This document shows positions 38,261 to 48,288 of a stretch of DNA of 64,000 nt, one piece after another. The stretch spans positions 53,596 to 117,595 of the forward strand of contig NZ_JACEFA010000007.1 in NCBI RefSeq assembly GCF_014083865.1, in the 5' to 3' direction. The notes under the pieces are model-generated. The model did no database searches and was not told the origin of the DNA. It worked only from the letters and a program-made list of their open reading frames with translations. A program made the translations under genes and the position numbers. How positions within the stretch are numbered: the stretch's first letter is position 1; each line of letters begins with the position of its first letter. The DNA comes from Paraliobacillus salinarum. Lineage in GTDB: Bacteria; Bacillota; Bacilli; Bacillales; Amphibacillaceae.

Positions 38261-38513
38261 AAAAAAGTCCCCTATACAAACAAGTCTATATTTGTATAGG
38301 GGACGGTCTGAACCGCGGTGCCACCACTATTGAAAAGCATTTCTACTTTTCCACTTTGAATCATGTAACGTTGATTAAACGGCTCCTCCTAAGAGTTATT
38401 TTTCAGAGGAGCTCTCCGAAGTCCATTCAGTCTGTTCTTCATACCGGTTTCCAGCTACCCGGCTCTCTGTTATGAAGCGGATATATTCAGACCTACTATT
38501 CTTCATCTGCAAT
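38261..38513 (-). ncRNA. Tryptophan T-box riboswitch 2 (trpE-proximal)
   Basis: The leader of the leftward transcript has stem I elements (CAGAGAGCCGGGTAGCTGG). A specifier loop reads GAATGGAC with codon UGG (Trp). The T-box is AGTGGTGGCACCGCGG (antisense near 38312-38327). The terminator arms GTCCCCTATACAAA (38291-38304 and 38267-38280, perfect 14 bp) are followed by TTTTTT. Uncharged tRNA-Trp is expected to stabilise the antiterminator. The terminator ends 42 bp before trpE. Confidence 0.96.
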
Positions 38514-38529
38514 TTGTGTTTATAAAAAT

Positions 38530-38800
38530 AAAAAGAGCTTCCCCATCCAATAAGGACGAGGAAACCCGTGGTACCACCTTAGTTAGCTAAAAGCTCACTT
38601 TACTATCAGAGTATACACTCGAATAGCTGTCTCAGATAACGATAAGACAAAATCGTCAAAGCCTACTTCCTCTTTTAATCATAAAGGGTTCGGTTTGAAA
38701 GCTAAGAAGTCCATTCACTTAATATTTTATACTAGTTCACACCTACCACTAGCTCTCTGAATAAAAAAATTAAGCTACTACTCTTCGTCAACGCTTTTCC
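38530..38800 (-). ncRNA. Tryptophan T-box riboswitch 1 (promoter-proximal)
   Basis: This is the first of two tandem T-boxes. Stem I carries the conserved GACGAAGAGTAGTA start, AGAGAGCTAGTGGTAGGTG and GTGAACTAGT. The specifier loop GAATGGAC again reads UGG (Trp). The T-box is AAGGTGGTACCACGG. The terminator GGTTTCCTCGTCC / GGATGGGGAAGCT (38536-38566, several G-U pairs) is followed by a T-rich run. Two tryptophan readers in series should give a tighter off state than one. Confidence 0.96.
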
Positions 38801-38819
38801 GTTTCTTTTGTTGTTTATT

Positions 38820-38848
38820 ATACTATAATCTTTTCATTTTGTTGTCAA
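38820..38848 (-). promoter_or_regulatory. trp operon promoter
   Basis: In the leftward direction TTGACA (38848-38843) is followed by 17 bp and TAGTAT (38825-38820); a TATAAT slightly further on overlaps it. It lies just upstream of T-box 1 and 46 bp after the stop of the dehydroquinate-synthase-like gene. The -35 sits in the small palindrome GTTGACAAC. Confidence 0.7.
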
Positions 38849-38894
38849 CAAAAAGATTTGAATTTTCTAAATTTTCTTTTAAAGTTTTAAAAGG

Positions 38895-39443
38895 TTAGTA
38901 TTCGCGTATCTCTTCTTCAATCTTTTCTCCTAAATGTCTCCCTGGTTCATCGGGTATACAAGCAAGTTGATCACCAACTTGTAGATTTAAGACAGCTTTT
39001 GCTTCTCCATTCACCATTCGAACATGAACACTATCTGCTTCTTGTAATGTAGCAGAAATTTCTTGATTTGTTCCTTCCACTTTACACACAACACGTAAAA
39101 AAGGCCTTTTCTCCACCTTTACCCTGCCGATTGCGATCTTTCGCTCTCCATCCTCACTCCAAACCGGAATAACTTGACCTGGTTTCATCTCAGACAAGTA
39201 TGTTGTTTTACCTTCTCCTAAATAAATATACTGATGGAGCGCACCACCATTTACTCGAAACACCCGTGGAGGATAAGTTTCGGTTGTGCGATTCTCAGAT
39301 AGTACAAACAAGTAACCACTCCCTGTATTTCCTACCGCTATTCCTTCTAACGAATCTAATACATCAACCACATCAATGCACACTCTGGATCCTAGACCAA
39401 TAGATGTGATAGACATCACCTCTGCTATTGCTGTATTTGTCAT
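38895..39443 (-). CDS. Stand-alone C-terminal domain of 3-dehydroquinate synthase II-like protein
   Basis: The 182-residue protein aligns, from memory of the family, with only the C-terminal half of archaeal-type 3-dehydroquinate synthase II (full proteins are 320-380 residues). Visible matches are GLGSRVCIDVVDVLDSLEGI, PPRVFRVNGGALHQYI, KTTYLSEMKPGQ, IGRVKVEKRPFLRV, LQEADSVHVR and the tail GRHLGEKIEEEI. The N-terminal substrate-lysine half is absent, so synthase activity is doubtful. It is not a simple fragment: ATG 39443 has AAAGGAG at proper spacing and the frame is intact. No terminator separates it from the trp promoter, so read-through into the trp leader is possible. Function unknown; a role in aromatic metabolism is inference. 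Confidence 0.75.
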   Translation of the reverse strand: MTNTAIAEVMSITSIGLGSRVCIDVVDVLDSLEGIAVGNTGSGYLFVLSENRTTETYPPRVFRVNGGALHQYIYLGEGKTTYLSEMKPGQVIPVWSEDGERKIAIGRVKVEKRPFLRVVCKVEGTNQEISATLQEADSVHVRMVNGEAKAVLNLQVGDQLACIPDEPGRHLGEKIEEEIREY

Positions 39444-39551
39444 TTTAATCTCCTTTATCTTAAAAATTTTGATTTACAATACGTTCTTATAGCCAAGTCA
39501 TGTCATTATGATATACAATATATGCTAGGTTTACAAACAGGAGGATGAAAG

Positions 39552-39680
39552 ATGAGGAAATGGTTAATGTTTTTATTTCTTCTTTTAATTGTGACAGTTG
39601 GAACGTTAGGATTAATACAAAGTGGATCTACACGAGGAATAGAGGTAGAGGATAATTCAGAAATTTCTATTGATAATTAA
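39552..39680 (+). CDS. 42-residue single-pass membrane or secreted peptide
   Basis: This small gene has a textbook ribosome binding site (AGGAGG, 7 bp before ATG). It encodes MRKWLMFLFLLLIVTVGTLG followed by a short polar, acidic tail ending EISIDN. One hydrophobic helix spans about residues 4-22. It is transcribed divergently from the dehydroquinate-synthase-like gene, sharing a 108-bp intergenic region. I do not recognise the family. The strong ribosome binding site and signal-like N-terminus argue that it is real. Confidence 0.68.
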   Translation: MRKWLMFLFLLLIVTVGTLGLIQSGSTRGIEVEDNSEISIDN

Positions 39681-39776
39681 ATGATAAGATAGTACACAAT
39701 TTTATTCAAACAAAATTCTATCTTATGCGTGAGCTGAAACCTTCCTACCCCCATTTTAAATTTAATATTTTGTAAA

Positions 39777-39814
39777 TAAAAACCGGATGCGATTCTATCA
39801 CATCCGGTTTAATT
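39777..39814 (-). terminator. Terminator of the LysM-3D gene
   Basis: The 10-bp arms AAACCGGATG and CATCCGGTTT have an 11-base loop and are followed by TTTTTATTT in the leftward direction. Confidence 0.9.
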
Positions 39815-39815
39815 A

Positions 39816-40580
39816 TTAACCTAAAATGGTTACGTTAACTTTTCTAACTCCCCATTGATAGGCTTCATCTTTTGTTGGTACGTGGAGATCTATCTTATTA
39901 CCTTTGATTGCTCCACCAGTATCCCCAGCAATTGCTTCACCATAGCCTTCTACATAGACTCTTGTTCCTAAAGGAATAACATTAGGATCTACAGCAATTA
40001 CTTTTTTGTCACGATCATTTCTAAGATCAATTCCTGTTGCTGTAATTCCTGAGCAACCAGCACAGTCTGCTGTATACGCTGTTGCAGTAACTGTTAATGT
40101 TTTTTGTTGTGTAGACTTTGTTTCTTTCGGTGTAGATTTCGTTTGTGTTGGTGTTGGTGTTGATTTTGGCTGAGGTTGCGTTGTTGCCTTCTCAGCCTTC
40201 TGTTTTGTGTCATCGTTTGATTTTCTAGTTTCTGTTACAACCAACTCTTGATCTACTAGAATTAAATCAGAAGATAATTCATTCCATTCTTTTAAATCTT
40301 CTATAGACACGTGATGTTTTTCTGCTATTTCAGTTAGTGTATCGCCCGCTTCGACGGTATATACAATCTCTTTATCTATTTGTAATAACTGTCTCGGTAA
40401 AATGATATTTGTTGCTAAGTTATTAGCTTCTTTTAAATCATCTACTTCGATCTGATTTTCACGGGCAATTTCCCAAAGCGTATCTCCTTTTTCCACTTGG
40501 TACTCTTCTGCAGATGTTTGGGTTGAAGCAGTGCCTACAATAATTAAACCTGTAGCCATAGCTACAATCTTCTTCTTCAT
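39816..40580 (-). CDS. yocH: Cell-wall-binding protein with two LysM and a 3D domain (YocH-like)
   Basis: This secreted wall-remodelling protein has a signal peptide of about 28 residues (MKKKIVAMATGLIIVGTAST...). Two LysM domains follow (EYQVEKGDTLWEIARENQIEV and VYTVEAGDTLTEIAEKHHVSI), then a Thr/Pro/Lys-rich linker and a C-terminal 3D domain. The 3D domain has the catalytic Asp series of the lytic transglycosylase-like fold: GIDLRND, VIAVDPNVIPLGT and GDTGGAIKGNKIDL. ATG 40580 is the start, with AAGGAGG 8 bp upstream. B. subtilis yocH is a WalRK target; only a possible half-site TGTAAC was seen upstream here. Confidence 0.93.
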   Translation of the reverse strand: MKKKIVAMATGLIIVGTASTQTSAEEYQVEKGDTLWEIARENQIEVDDLKEANNLATNIILPRQLLQIDKEIVYTVEAGDTLTEIAEKHHVSIEDLKEWNELSSDLILVDQELVVTETRKSNDDTKQKAEKATTQPQPKSTPTPTQTKSTPKETKSTQQKTLTVTATAYTADCAGCSGITATGIDLRNDRDKKVIAVDPNVIPLGTRVYVEGYGEAIAGDTGGAIKGNKIDLHVPTKDEAYQWGVRKVNVTILG

Positions 40581-40864
40581 CTGTTTTCCCTCCTTCAAAA
40601 TGTGACAAGCCCTATCCTAACATACCCACGAGTGCGTTGTGGTTACAATATAGTTAAGAAATGATTTCAATGTTTACGTTTTAAGGTTTTACTTGTCATA
40701 TTCGTCATTTTGGGGCAGTTTTGCAATATTTTATACATATAAATGAAATTTTTCTGAATTTTTTCTTTATTGATGAGGATTTTTTTAGGAGCTAGACTAC
40801 TAACATTGGAGAATTTACTTGTTGCGATTATAATGGAATTAACACAATAAAAAGGAGTAATTCT

Positions 40865-41596
40865 ATGTTTACTAGTGAACACATAGCTGCTTTTTCGGAT
40901 CTAGAATATAGTCTATATAATTACATTGTGAACAACCTTGATAAAGTTCAATATATGCGCATTCGAGATCTAGCACTAGAAACGCATGTATCTACCACAT
41001 CTATATTACGCTTTTGTAGAAAAATAGGTTGTGAAGGTTTTTCTGAATTTAAGATAAAAGTAAAGATGTTTTTGGATCAACAAGAAGCTAGTTCTTCTAT
41101 TATAGATGGAAAGAGTACAATAATTGAATTCTTGGAACGCACACTAACACATGATTATCAGCAAAAAATGATGAGAATTGCACACGTAGTTGCTGATGCA
41201 AAGCATGTTGTTTTTATCGGGGTAGGCAGTTCCGGTATATTAGCTGAATATGGTTCACGCTATTTTTCTGGATTAAAAAAATTCTCCTTATATATTAAGG
41301 ATCCTTATCTACCTATTCATGGGCAATATTTAAAAGATAGTATTACTATTGTATTGTCTGTATCAGGAGAAGCAAGCGCGACATTATCACAAGTAAACCA
41401 GTTTAAGCAAGAAGGAAGCACCATTGTTAGTATTACAAATAAAGCAGATAGTTCTATAGCAAAAATTTCAGATTATAACTTATCTTACTATGTAAATCAG
41501 GAATTTTTAGGTGATACAAATGTGACAACGCAAATTCCTGTTATCTATTTATTAGAAAGCTTAGCCAAAACAACATATGGCATCATGCATACTTAA
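40865..41596 (+). CDS. MurR/RpiR family transcriptional regulator
   Basis: The N-terminal helix-turn-helix (about residues 15-75, MRIRDLALETHVSTTSILRFCRKIGCEGFSEFK) and the C-terminal SIS sugar-phosphate-binding domain (about 105-235, VVFIGVGSSGILAEYGSRY and SITIVLSVSGEASAT) define the family. The effector is probably a phosphosugar. AAAGGAG lies 7 bp upstream of ATG. It is convergent with the 6-phospho-beta-glucosidase gene and ends at a shared terminator, so it is a plausible regulator of beta-glucoside use, but this is inference. Confidence 0.93.
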   Translation: MFTSEHIAAFSDLEYSLYNYIVNNLDKVQYMRIRDLALETHVSTTSILRFCRKIGCEGFSEFKIKVKMFLDQQEASSSIIDGKSTIIEFLERTLTHDYQQKMMRIAHVVADAKHVVFIGVGSSGILAEYGSRYFSGLKKFSLYIKDPYLPIHGQYLKDSITIVLSVSGEASATLSQVNQFKQEGSTIVSITNKADSSIAKISDYNLSYYVNQEFLGDTNVTTQIPVIYLLESLAKTTYGIMHT

Positions 41597-41607
41597 TCAT
41601 AAAAAAA

Positions 41608-41634
41608 AAGCGTTCAACAGAGCGCTTCTTTTTT
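41608..41634. terminator. Bidirectional terminator between the RpiR and GH1 genes
   Basis: AAGCGTT and AGCGCTT (one G-T pair, 6-base loop) are flanked by an A-run on the left and a T-run on the right, serving both convergent genes. Confidence 0.85.
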
Positions 41635-41651
41635 GGTTTAAACAAATGGTA

Positions 41652-43133
<1,482 letters not shown>

Positions 43134-43313
43134 TCATCATAGCTGATTAAGCATCATTAAAAAACAAATTATAATAATCTGTATCTCGTTTTTCCTTTTG
43201 TCATTTGTAACAGTTGCGTAACAAGATGTTTCCACCTACTAGCTTCCCATCAGTACAATTAATTTACATTAATCCGAATAATTGTTATCAAATCAAATAA
43301 TTATACTAGAAAC

Positions 43314-43422
43314 GTAGAAGGAATACACTCGCTTTCCGCGGGACAAGAAACGCTTCGGCAGCGATACATCGCACGAAGAAAATTGCTCTTTATTTTCGAG
43401 GAGTCTCGCATATTCCCTCTAC
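43314..43422 (+). repeat. Palindromic intergenic element, copy C (diverged)
   Basis: The ends GTAGAAGGAATAcaC and GcATATTCCCTCTAC are inverted. Inside are CGCTTTCCGCGGG on the left and GAGGAGTCTCG on the right, which correspond to the CTTTCCGCAGG and CAGGAGTATCG blocks of copies A and B. The central part is different and shorter. Confidence 0.7.
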
Positions 43423-43660
43423 TTAAGTGCATAAATTCAAACAAGCATATAAGCTATATTTATTTACAAAAAAGGAATAATCGTCTTTTTTATGATACGA
43501 TTCTCTTTTTTAATTTCTTTAACTAAATCAAATATTATTTTCTTGATTAAGCTGTTTAAAACTATATTGATGCAATGCTAATGTATTTTGCACAAAAAAA
43601 CTTTACCTTTTCTTTACATCAAATTTATATTGAGTTTACAGAAAAAAGATATACTATAAT

Positions 43661-43754
43661 TGTTAGACAAACATTTGCTAACGATTAACATTCTCATTAA
43701 GTAATAGCCCCAATTGAAGATGCTCCCCATATCATGGAGAGCATCATTTTTTAC
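43661..43754 (+). ncRNA. Candidate orphan small RNA
   Basis: After a TATAAT (43655-43660, with only a poor -35) comes GTTAG-CAA / TTG-CTAAC (43662-43682), an unpaired A/C-rich stretch containing GCCCC, and a rho-independent terminator. In the terminator GATGCTCCCCAT (43719-43730) pairs with ATGGAGAGCATC (43734-43745), with one mismatch, followed by ATTTTTT. The T-run is only on the plus strand, and no plus-strand protein gene precedes it, so the terminator needs another transcript to explain it. Confidence 0.45.
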
Positions 43755-43816
43755 ATCTATTTCTGCTGATACATCTGGTAATCTAATTAATAAAAGCAAT
43801 TGTGCATCGGAAGGTT

Positions 43817-44374
43817 TTAGTAGATTTCTTCGATTCGATTTTGAATATCTATTCTTGGTCTAGGCTTCGTGACTTTAGCTGGGTAGCCAATTTGTAACAT
43901 ACCTACCACTTTTTCACCATTTTGAGCACCAATAATACTTCTAAATGCTTCCGTTGTTGTCATTGGACCTGTTTTCCATATCATACCAATACCTTGTTCC
44001 CATGCAAGTAAACTAAAGTTTTGAATGACACAGCTTGTCGCTGCATAATCCTCTTGTCTTAATTTCAGATCAGGACTTTCTTCCATTAACACCATCAAAT
44101 ACATTGGGACATCAATCATTTTTTGATACGCCTTTTCACCACTACGGTTCTTTTCTTCTTCCGTCGTACCTTTTGCCGATAATCTTTTGTTTAATTCAGC
44201 AATCTTTTCTTTACCTTTACCATGCACAAAAACAAAACGCCAAGGTTGTGTCATTTTATGATTGGGTACCCATATGGCTGTCTCCAGTAACTCCTTTAAT
44301 AATGGAATATCCACCTCTTTGTTTTCGTACAATTGAATAGAGCGTCTCCCCTTAATAAGCTCTTCTAACTTCAT
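43817..44374 (-). CDS. Nitroreductase family protein
   Basis: This FMN-dependent NAD(P)H oxidoreductase of the nitroreductase fold begins MKLEELIKGRRSIQLYENKEV, where the Arg-Arg-Ser motif binds FMN phosphate. It contains AIWVPNHKMTQPWRFVFV, YAATSCVIQNFSLLAWEQGIGMIWKTG and the C-terminal GMLQIGYPAK. It is 185 residues from the preferred start ATG 44374, which has GGGGTG upstream; the in-frame ATG at 44413 lies before that site. The physiological substrate (flavin, quinone or nitro compound) is unknown. Confidence 0.92.
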   Translation of the reverse strand: MKLEELIKGRRSIQLYENKEVDIPLLKELLETAIWVPNHKMTQPWRFVFVHGKGKEKIAELNKRLSAKGTTEEEKNRSGEKAYQKMIDVPMYLMVLMEESPDLKLRQEDYAATSCVIQNFSLLAWEQGIGMIWKTGPMTTTEAFRSIIGAQNGEKVVGMLQIGYPAKVTKPRPRIDIQNRIEEIY

Positions 44375-44465
44375 TTCCCCATCACCCCTATAATAATTGA
44401 GAATAATTTTCATCTAAGTATACCATAGTAAATGTTCACTTCAATTACAACATACTTGCCTATGA

Positions 44466-44479
44466 CAAAAGCGCTCAAT
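44466..44479 (+). promoter_or_regulatory. Weak cre-like site upstream of galK
   Basis: CAAAAGCGCTCAAT keeps the central AAAGCGCT core of a catabolite-responsive element but mismatches the flanks. It lies about 55 bp upstream of a TATAAT -10 (44535-44540) of the gal operon. Confidence 0.25.
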
Positions 44480-44549
44480 GTTTTGCACAATTTTTTTATT
44501 GTACTATTGTTTTGATTATAAAAAAATGCTATTCTATAATTAGTTTATA

Positions 44550-44564
44550 AATTAATTTAATTAA
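44550..44564 (+). promoter_or_regulatory. Candidate ROK-repressor operator in the galK leader
   Basis: AATTAATTTAATTAA occurs here, between the candidate -10 and the galK ribosome binding site, and again exactly at 50648-50662 upstream of the ROK repressor gene. It is AT-rich and near-palindromic, as ROK operators are. Confidence 0.4.
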
Positions 44565-44587
44565 GTTTACATTTAGGAGGATGAATG

Positions 44588-45757
44588 ATGATTGCTTCAT
44601 TAACAAACGAGTTTCAGACTATATTGGATAACACTTTAAAGCCACGTGTTTTTTTTGCTCCAGGAAGAATTAATTTGATTGGTGAACATACAGATTACAA
44701 CGGTGGTTATGTCTTCCCTGCATCCATCTCATTTGGTACTTATGCTATTGCAACGAAACGTACGGACAAAAAAATTCGTTTTTATTCTAAAAACTTTGAA
44801 GAAAGCGGTGTCATCGAGGTATCATTAGATGATCTTTCATACAATAAATCACATGATTGGGCAAACTATCCTAAAGGGATGCTAAAAACAATGATAGAAG
44901 ATGGACATGAAATTACTTCAGGATTCGATGTGTTATACTATGGTAACATTCCAAATGGAGCTGGGTTATCATCATCTGCTTCGATCGAACTTGCTACTGG
45001 AGTAATGGTTGAGCAGCTATTCGACCTTTCCATTGATCGCATTCGCATGGTTCAATTAGGTCAGCAAGTAGAGAATAATTATATTGGTGTTAACAGTGGA
45101 ATTATGGACCAGTTTGCTATTGGAATGGGAAAGAAAGACCATGCAATTTTACTTGATTGCAACACACTAGACTATACCTATGCACCCATCGCTTTAGATG
45201 ATTATGTCATTATGATTATGAACACAAACAAACGTAGAGAATTAGCTGATTCAAAATATAATGAACGCAGAAGTGAGTGTGAACGTGCACTAAAAGATAT
45301 TCAATCAACTTTAGACATTCATAGTTTAGGAGAACTTACTATCGAAGCTTTTGAAGCGAATAAGCATCTCATTCACAACGCGACTGATCGTAAGCGAGCA
45401 AAACATGCAGTTTATGAAAATGAACGTACGAAGCAAGCATTGAAAAAGTTAGAGAGTGGCGATCTACAAGCGTTTGGTAAATTAGTTGATCAATCCCACC
45501 TTTCCTTGCAACACGATTATGAAGTTACAGGTTTAGAGCTTGATACTATTGTTGAAGCTGCTTGGGAACAACCCGGAGTCTTAGGTGCTCGAATGACAGG
45601 TGCAGGTTTTGGTGGATGTGCGATTGCACTTGTAAAATCCGATGAAATAGATCAATTTAAAACAAATGTAAATGCACATTACAAAAAGGTTGTCGGCTAT
45701 GACGCTACATTTTATGTCGCAACTATTGGTGATGGAGCAAAGGAAATTAAACTTTAA
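44588..45757 (+). CDS. galK: Galactokinase
   Basis: This enzyme phosphorylates galactose at C1 with ATP, the first enzyme of the Leloir pathway. It is a GHMP-family kinase with galactose signature [19 protein letters not shown], the ATP-binding loop [15 protein letters not shown] and the C-terminal [16 protein letters not shown]. At 389 residues it has the usual length. AGGAGG precedes two tandem ATG codons; the second (44588) has better spacing (7 bp) than 44585. It is first in the galK-galE-galT-galM operon. Confidence 0.97.
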   Translation: MIASLTNEFQTILDNTLKPRVFFAPGRINLIGEHTDYNGGYVFPASISFGTYAIATKRTDKKIRFYSKNFEESGVIEVSLDDLSYNKSHDWANYPKGMLKTMIEDGHEITSGFDVLYYGNIPNGAGLSSSASIELATGVMVEQLFDLSIDRIRMVQLGQQVENNYIGVNSGIMDQFAIGMGKKDHAILLDCNTLDYTYAPIALDDYVIMIMNTNKRRELADSKYNERRSECERALKDIQSTLDIHSLGELTIEAFEANKHLIHNATDRKRAKHAVYENERTKQALKKLESGDLQAFGKLVDQSHLSLQHDYEVTGLELDTIVEAAWEQPGVLGARMTGAGFGGCAIALVKSDEIDQFKTNVNAHYKKVVGYDATFYVATIGDGAKEIKL

Positions 45758-45769
45758 GGAGTGTTATCT

Positions 45770-46765
45770 ATGCACGTTTTAGTATTAGGAGGAGCAGGTT
45801 ATATTGGTTCACACGCTGTTTATCAATTAATTGATAAAGGGCATGATGTCATTGTTATTGATAATTTAGAAACAGGACATGAAGCTGCTATTCATGATAA
45901 AGCAACTTTTTATAGAGGAGATATTCGTAATATTACCTTCTTACGCGAAGTATTTACTAATGAAAAAATTGATGCAGTCTTACACTTCGCAGCTAATTCA
46001 TTAGTAGGAGAATCAATGGAAAAGCCACTAAAATATTTCGATAATAATGTGTATGGCACACAAGTATTACTAGAAGCGATGAAAGAATTCTCGATTGATA
46101 AAATTGTTTTCTCTTCCACCGCTGCAACTTACGGAGAACCAGAGCAGGTACCAATTACCGAAGAGATGCCAACTAATCCAACGAGCACATATGGCGAAAC
46201 AAAATTAACAATGGAAAAAATAATGAAATGGTGTGAAGCTGCATATGGAACACGCTATGTTTCCTTACGTTATTTTAATGTAGCTGGAGCTCGTCCGACT
46301 GGAGAAATCGGTGAAGATCATCGACCAGAGACTCATTTGATTCCAATCATTTTACAAGTAGCACTAGGGCAAAGAGAGGCTATTACTATTTTCGGCGAAG
46401 ATTACGACACACCTGATGGCACTTGTATTCGAGATTATGTACATGTTGAAGACTTAATCAACGCACACATTCTTGCTTTAGAATACTTGCAAGATGGTGG
46501 AGAAAGTAACATTTTTAATTTAGGAAGTAGCCAAGGCTTTTCTGTAAAAGAAATGATTGATGCAGCAAGGTCCGTTACGAATCATGCGATACCAGCTAAA
46601 GTTGGTGAGCGACGAGCAGGAGATCCTAGTACATTAATAGCTTCATCTGCGAAGGCGAAAGAAATACTTGATTGGAATCCAAAACGAACAAATATTAATC
46701 AGATCATTGAAGATGCTTGGAATTGGCACAAAAACCACCCACAAGGCTACCGAAAGGAAGTATAA
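45770..46765 (+). CDS. galE: UDP-glucose 4-epimerase
   Basis: This enzyme interconverts UDP-galactose and UDP-glucose with bound NAD. It is an extended short-chain dehydrogenase with [13 protein letters not shown] (NAD motif), the catalytic Ser/Tyr/Lys set ([10 protein letters not shown], then [12 protein letters not shown]) and [13 protein letters not shown] 45770 is preferred, giving AAGGAG 8 bp upstream; GTG 45761 abuts that site. It begins 12 bp after galK. Confidence 0.97.
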   Translation: MHVLVLGGAGYIGSHAVYQLIDKGHDVIVIDNLETGHEAAIHDKATFYRGDIRNITFLREVFTNEKIDAVLHFAANSLVGESMEKPLKYFDNNVYGTQVLLEAMKEFSIDKIVFSSTAATYGEPEQVPITEEMPTNPTSTYGETKLTMEKIMKWCEAAYGTRYVSLRYFNVAGARPTGEIGEDHRPETHLIPIILQVALGQREAITIFGEDYDTPDGTCIRDYVHVEDLINAHILALEYLQDGGESNIFNLGSSQGFSVKEMIDAARSVTNHAIPAKVGERRAGDPSTLIASSAKAKEILDWNPKRTNINQIIEDAWNWHKNHPQGYRKEV

Positions 46766-46766
46766 G

Positions 46767-48266
46767 ATGTCAGACCAACTATTCCAAACGATTGAACAGT
46801 TAGTGAAAAAAGGAACTGAGCAGACATTAATTACTCCAAAAGATGAAGTGTATGTCCGAAATCAAATTCTCGGACTTCTCAAAGTAGAAGGATTTATTCC
46901 TCCTACTTTGGAGAAGTCTACTTTAGACATTCCAGACCTTTTAGAAAACCTAATTGATTATGCCATCCAAACAGAAATAATAGAAGATGTATTAGATGAC
47001 AAAGAAATGTTAAGTGCGAAAATAATGAATTGTTTTTTAGCCAAACCGACAGAAATTAATGATACATTTTATGATAAATATGCTGTATCTCCTGAAGCTG
47101 CAACGGATTACTTTTACAAATTGAGTAAAGACAGTAATTACATTCAAATGAAACGAATCGCTAAAAATATCCATTATAAAACAGACAGTCCTTATGGAAA
47201 ATTAGATATTACCATTAATCTATCTAAACCAGAAAAAGACCCGGAACAGATCAAACGCGAACGCACAATGAAACAACAAGTCAGTTATCCAAAGTGTTTA
47301 TTATGTAAAGAAAATGAAGGATATGTTGGCAGAACAGGATATCCAGCAAGATCAAACCATCGTGTCATAGAAGTACCTTTAGAAGAAGAGACATGGTATT
47401 TACAGTATTCACCGTATGTCTATTACAACGAGCATAGTATTCTTCTTGCAGGTGAACATCGACCAATGCAAATTTCACGTTCTACTTTTGAACGACTAAC
47501 TGCTTTTGTCGAGCAATTTCCTCATTACTTTATGGGGTCTAATGCGGATCTTCCTATTGTCGGTGGTAGCATTCTTTCTCATGATCATTATCAAGGCGGA
47601 CGTTATACCTTTGCGATGACCGAAGCAAAAGATGCATTCCAATTTTCATTAGAAAAATCCCCTAAGGTTGTTGCATCTGTTGTTGAATGGCCTATGTCTG
47701 TCATTCGATTGCGCGGTAAAAATAAAAATGAGTTAGTAGATGCAGCTGCTCATCTGTTAGAGAAATGGCAAAGCTATAGTGATCCTAGTGTAGATGTTAT
47801 CGCATACACAGGCGACACACCTCATAACACGATTACACCAATTGCTCGTAAGCGTAATGGATTATTTGAATTTGACCTTGTTCTACGGAATAACCGCACA
47901 ACTGAGGAGTATCCTTTTGGGATTTTCCATCCACATGAAGATGTACACCATATTAAAAAGGAGAATATTGGTCTAATCGAGGTAATGGGACTAGCGGTAT
48001 TACCACCACGTCTAAAACAAGAATTAGATGCGATTGAAGCACATTTAATTGATCATAAAACAACTGTTGCTGATTACCATCAAGCTTGGATGGAACAGAT
48101 CAAACAACAAAATGATCTGATTGATGCTTCCAATGTTAAAGGAATTCTTCACCAAGCATTAGGAAACAAGTTTACTCGTGTGTTGGAAGATGCAGGAGTG
48201 TTTAAATCAACCGATGAAGGAAGGCAAGCTTTTAAACGTTTTATTGAATCAGTGAATCATAATTAA
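46767..48266 (+). CDS. galT: UDP-glucose:hexose-1-phosphate uridylyltransferase, Firmicute type
   Basis: This enzyme transfers UMP from UDP-glucose to galactose 1-phosphate. The 499-residue protein is the long class II GalT of Firmicutes, unrelated in length to the E. coli 350-residue form. Motifs are SYPKCLLCKENEGYVGR and the active-site region GGSILSHDHYQGGRYTFAM with the catalytic His. The start is ATG 46767, 1 bp after the galE stop, with AAAGGA upstream; longer upstream frames overlap galE and are discarded. Confidence 0.96.
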   Translation: MSDQLFQTIEQLVKKGTEQTLITPKDEVYVRNQILGLLKVEGFIPPTLEKSTLDIPDLLENLIDYAIQTEIIEDVLDDKEMLSAKIMNCFLAKPTEINDTFYDKYAVSPEAATDYFYKLSKDSNYIQMKRIAKNIHYKTDSPYGKLDITINLSKPEKDPEQIKRERTMKQQVSYPKCLLCKENEGYVGRTGYPARSNHRVIEVPLEEETWYLQYSPYVYYNEHSILLAGEHRPMQISRSTFERLTAFVEQFPHYFMGSNADLPIVGGSILSHDHYQGGRYTFAMTEAKDAFQFSLEKSPKVVASVVEWPMSVIRLRGKNKNELVDAAAHLLEKWQSYSDPSVDVIAYTGDTPHNTITPIARKRNGLFEFDLVLRNNRTTEEYPFGIFHPHEDVHHIKKENIGLIEVMGLAVLPPRLKQELDAIEAHLIDHKTTVADYHQAWMEQIKQQNDLIDASNVKGILHQALGNKFTRVLEDAGVFKSTDEGRQAFKRFIESVNHN

Positions 48267-48288
48267 AAAAATATAGGAGGATATTTTC

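Noticed and set aside
38887..39480. TRAP-type (G/U)AG repeat regulation of trp
   Set aside because: No series of closely spaced GAG/UAG triplets was seen; the leader is fully explained by two T-boxes.
39444..39551. Frameshifted N-terminal half of DHQ synthase II upstream of the short gene
   Set aside because: Only 108 bp separate it from the divergent small gene, and no frame there encodes the missing 150-plus residues.
43614..43799. 61-codon minus-strand ORF
   Set aside because: No ribosome binding site, and it is antisense to the candidate small RNA and its terminator.
44466..44479. Strong CcpA site for gal operon
   Set aside because: Only the core matches the consensus and both flanks fail, so it is kept only as a weak candidate.
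46668..46766. N-terminal extension of galT overlapping galE by about 100 bp
   Set aside because: The extension is galE read in another frame; ATG 46767 has its own ribosome binding site directly after the galE stop.
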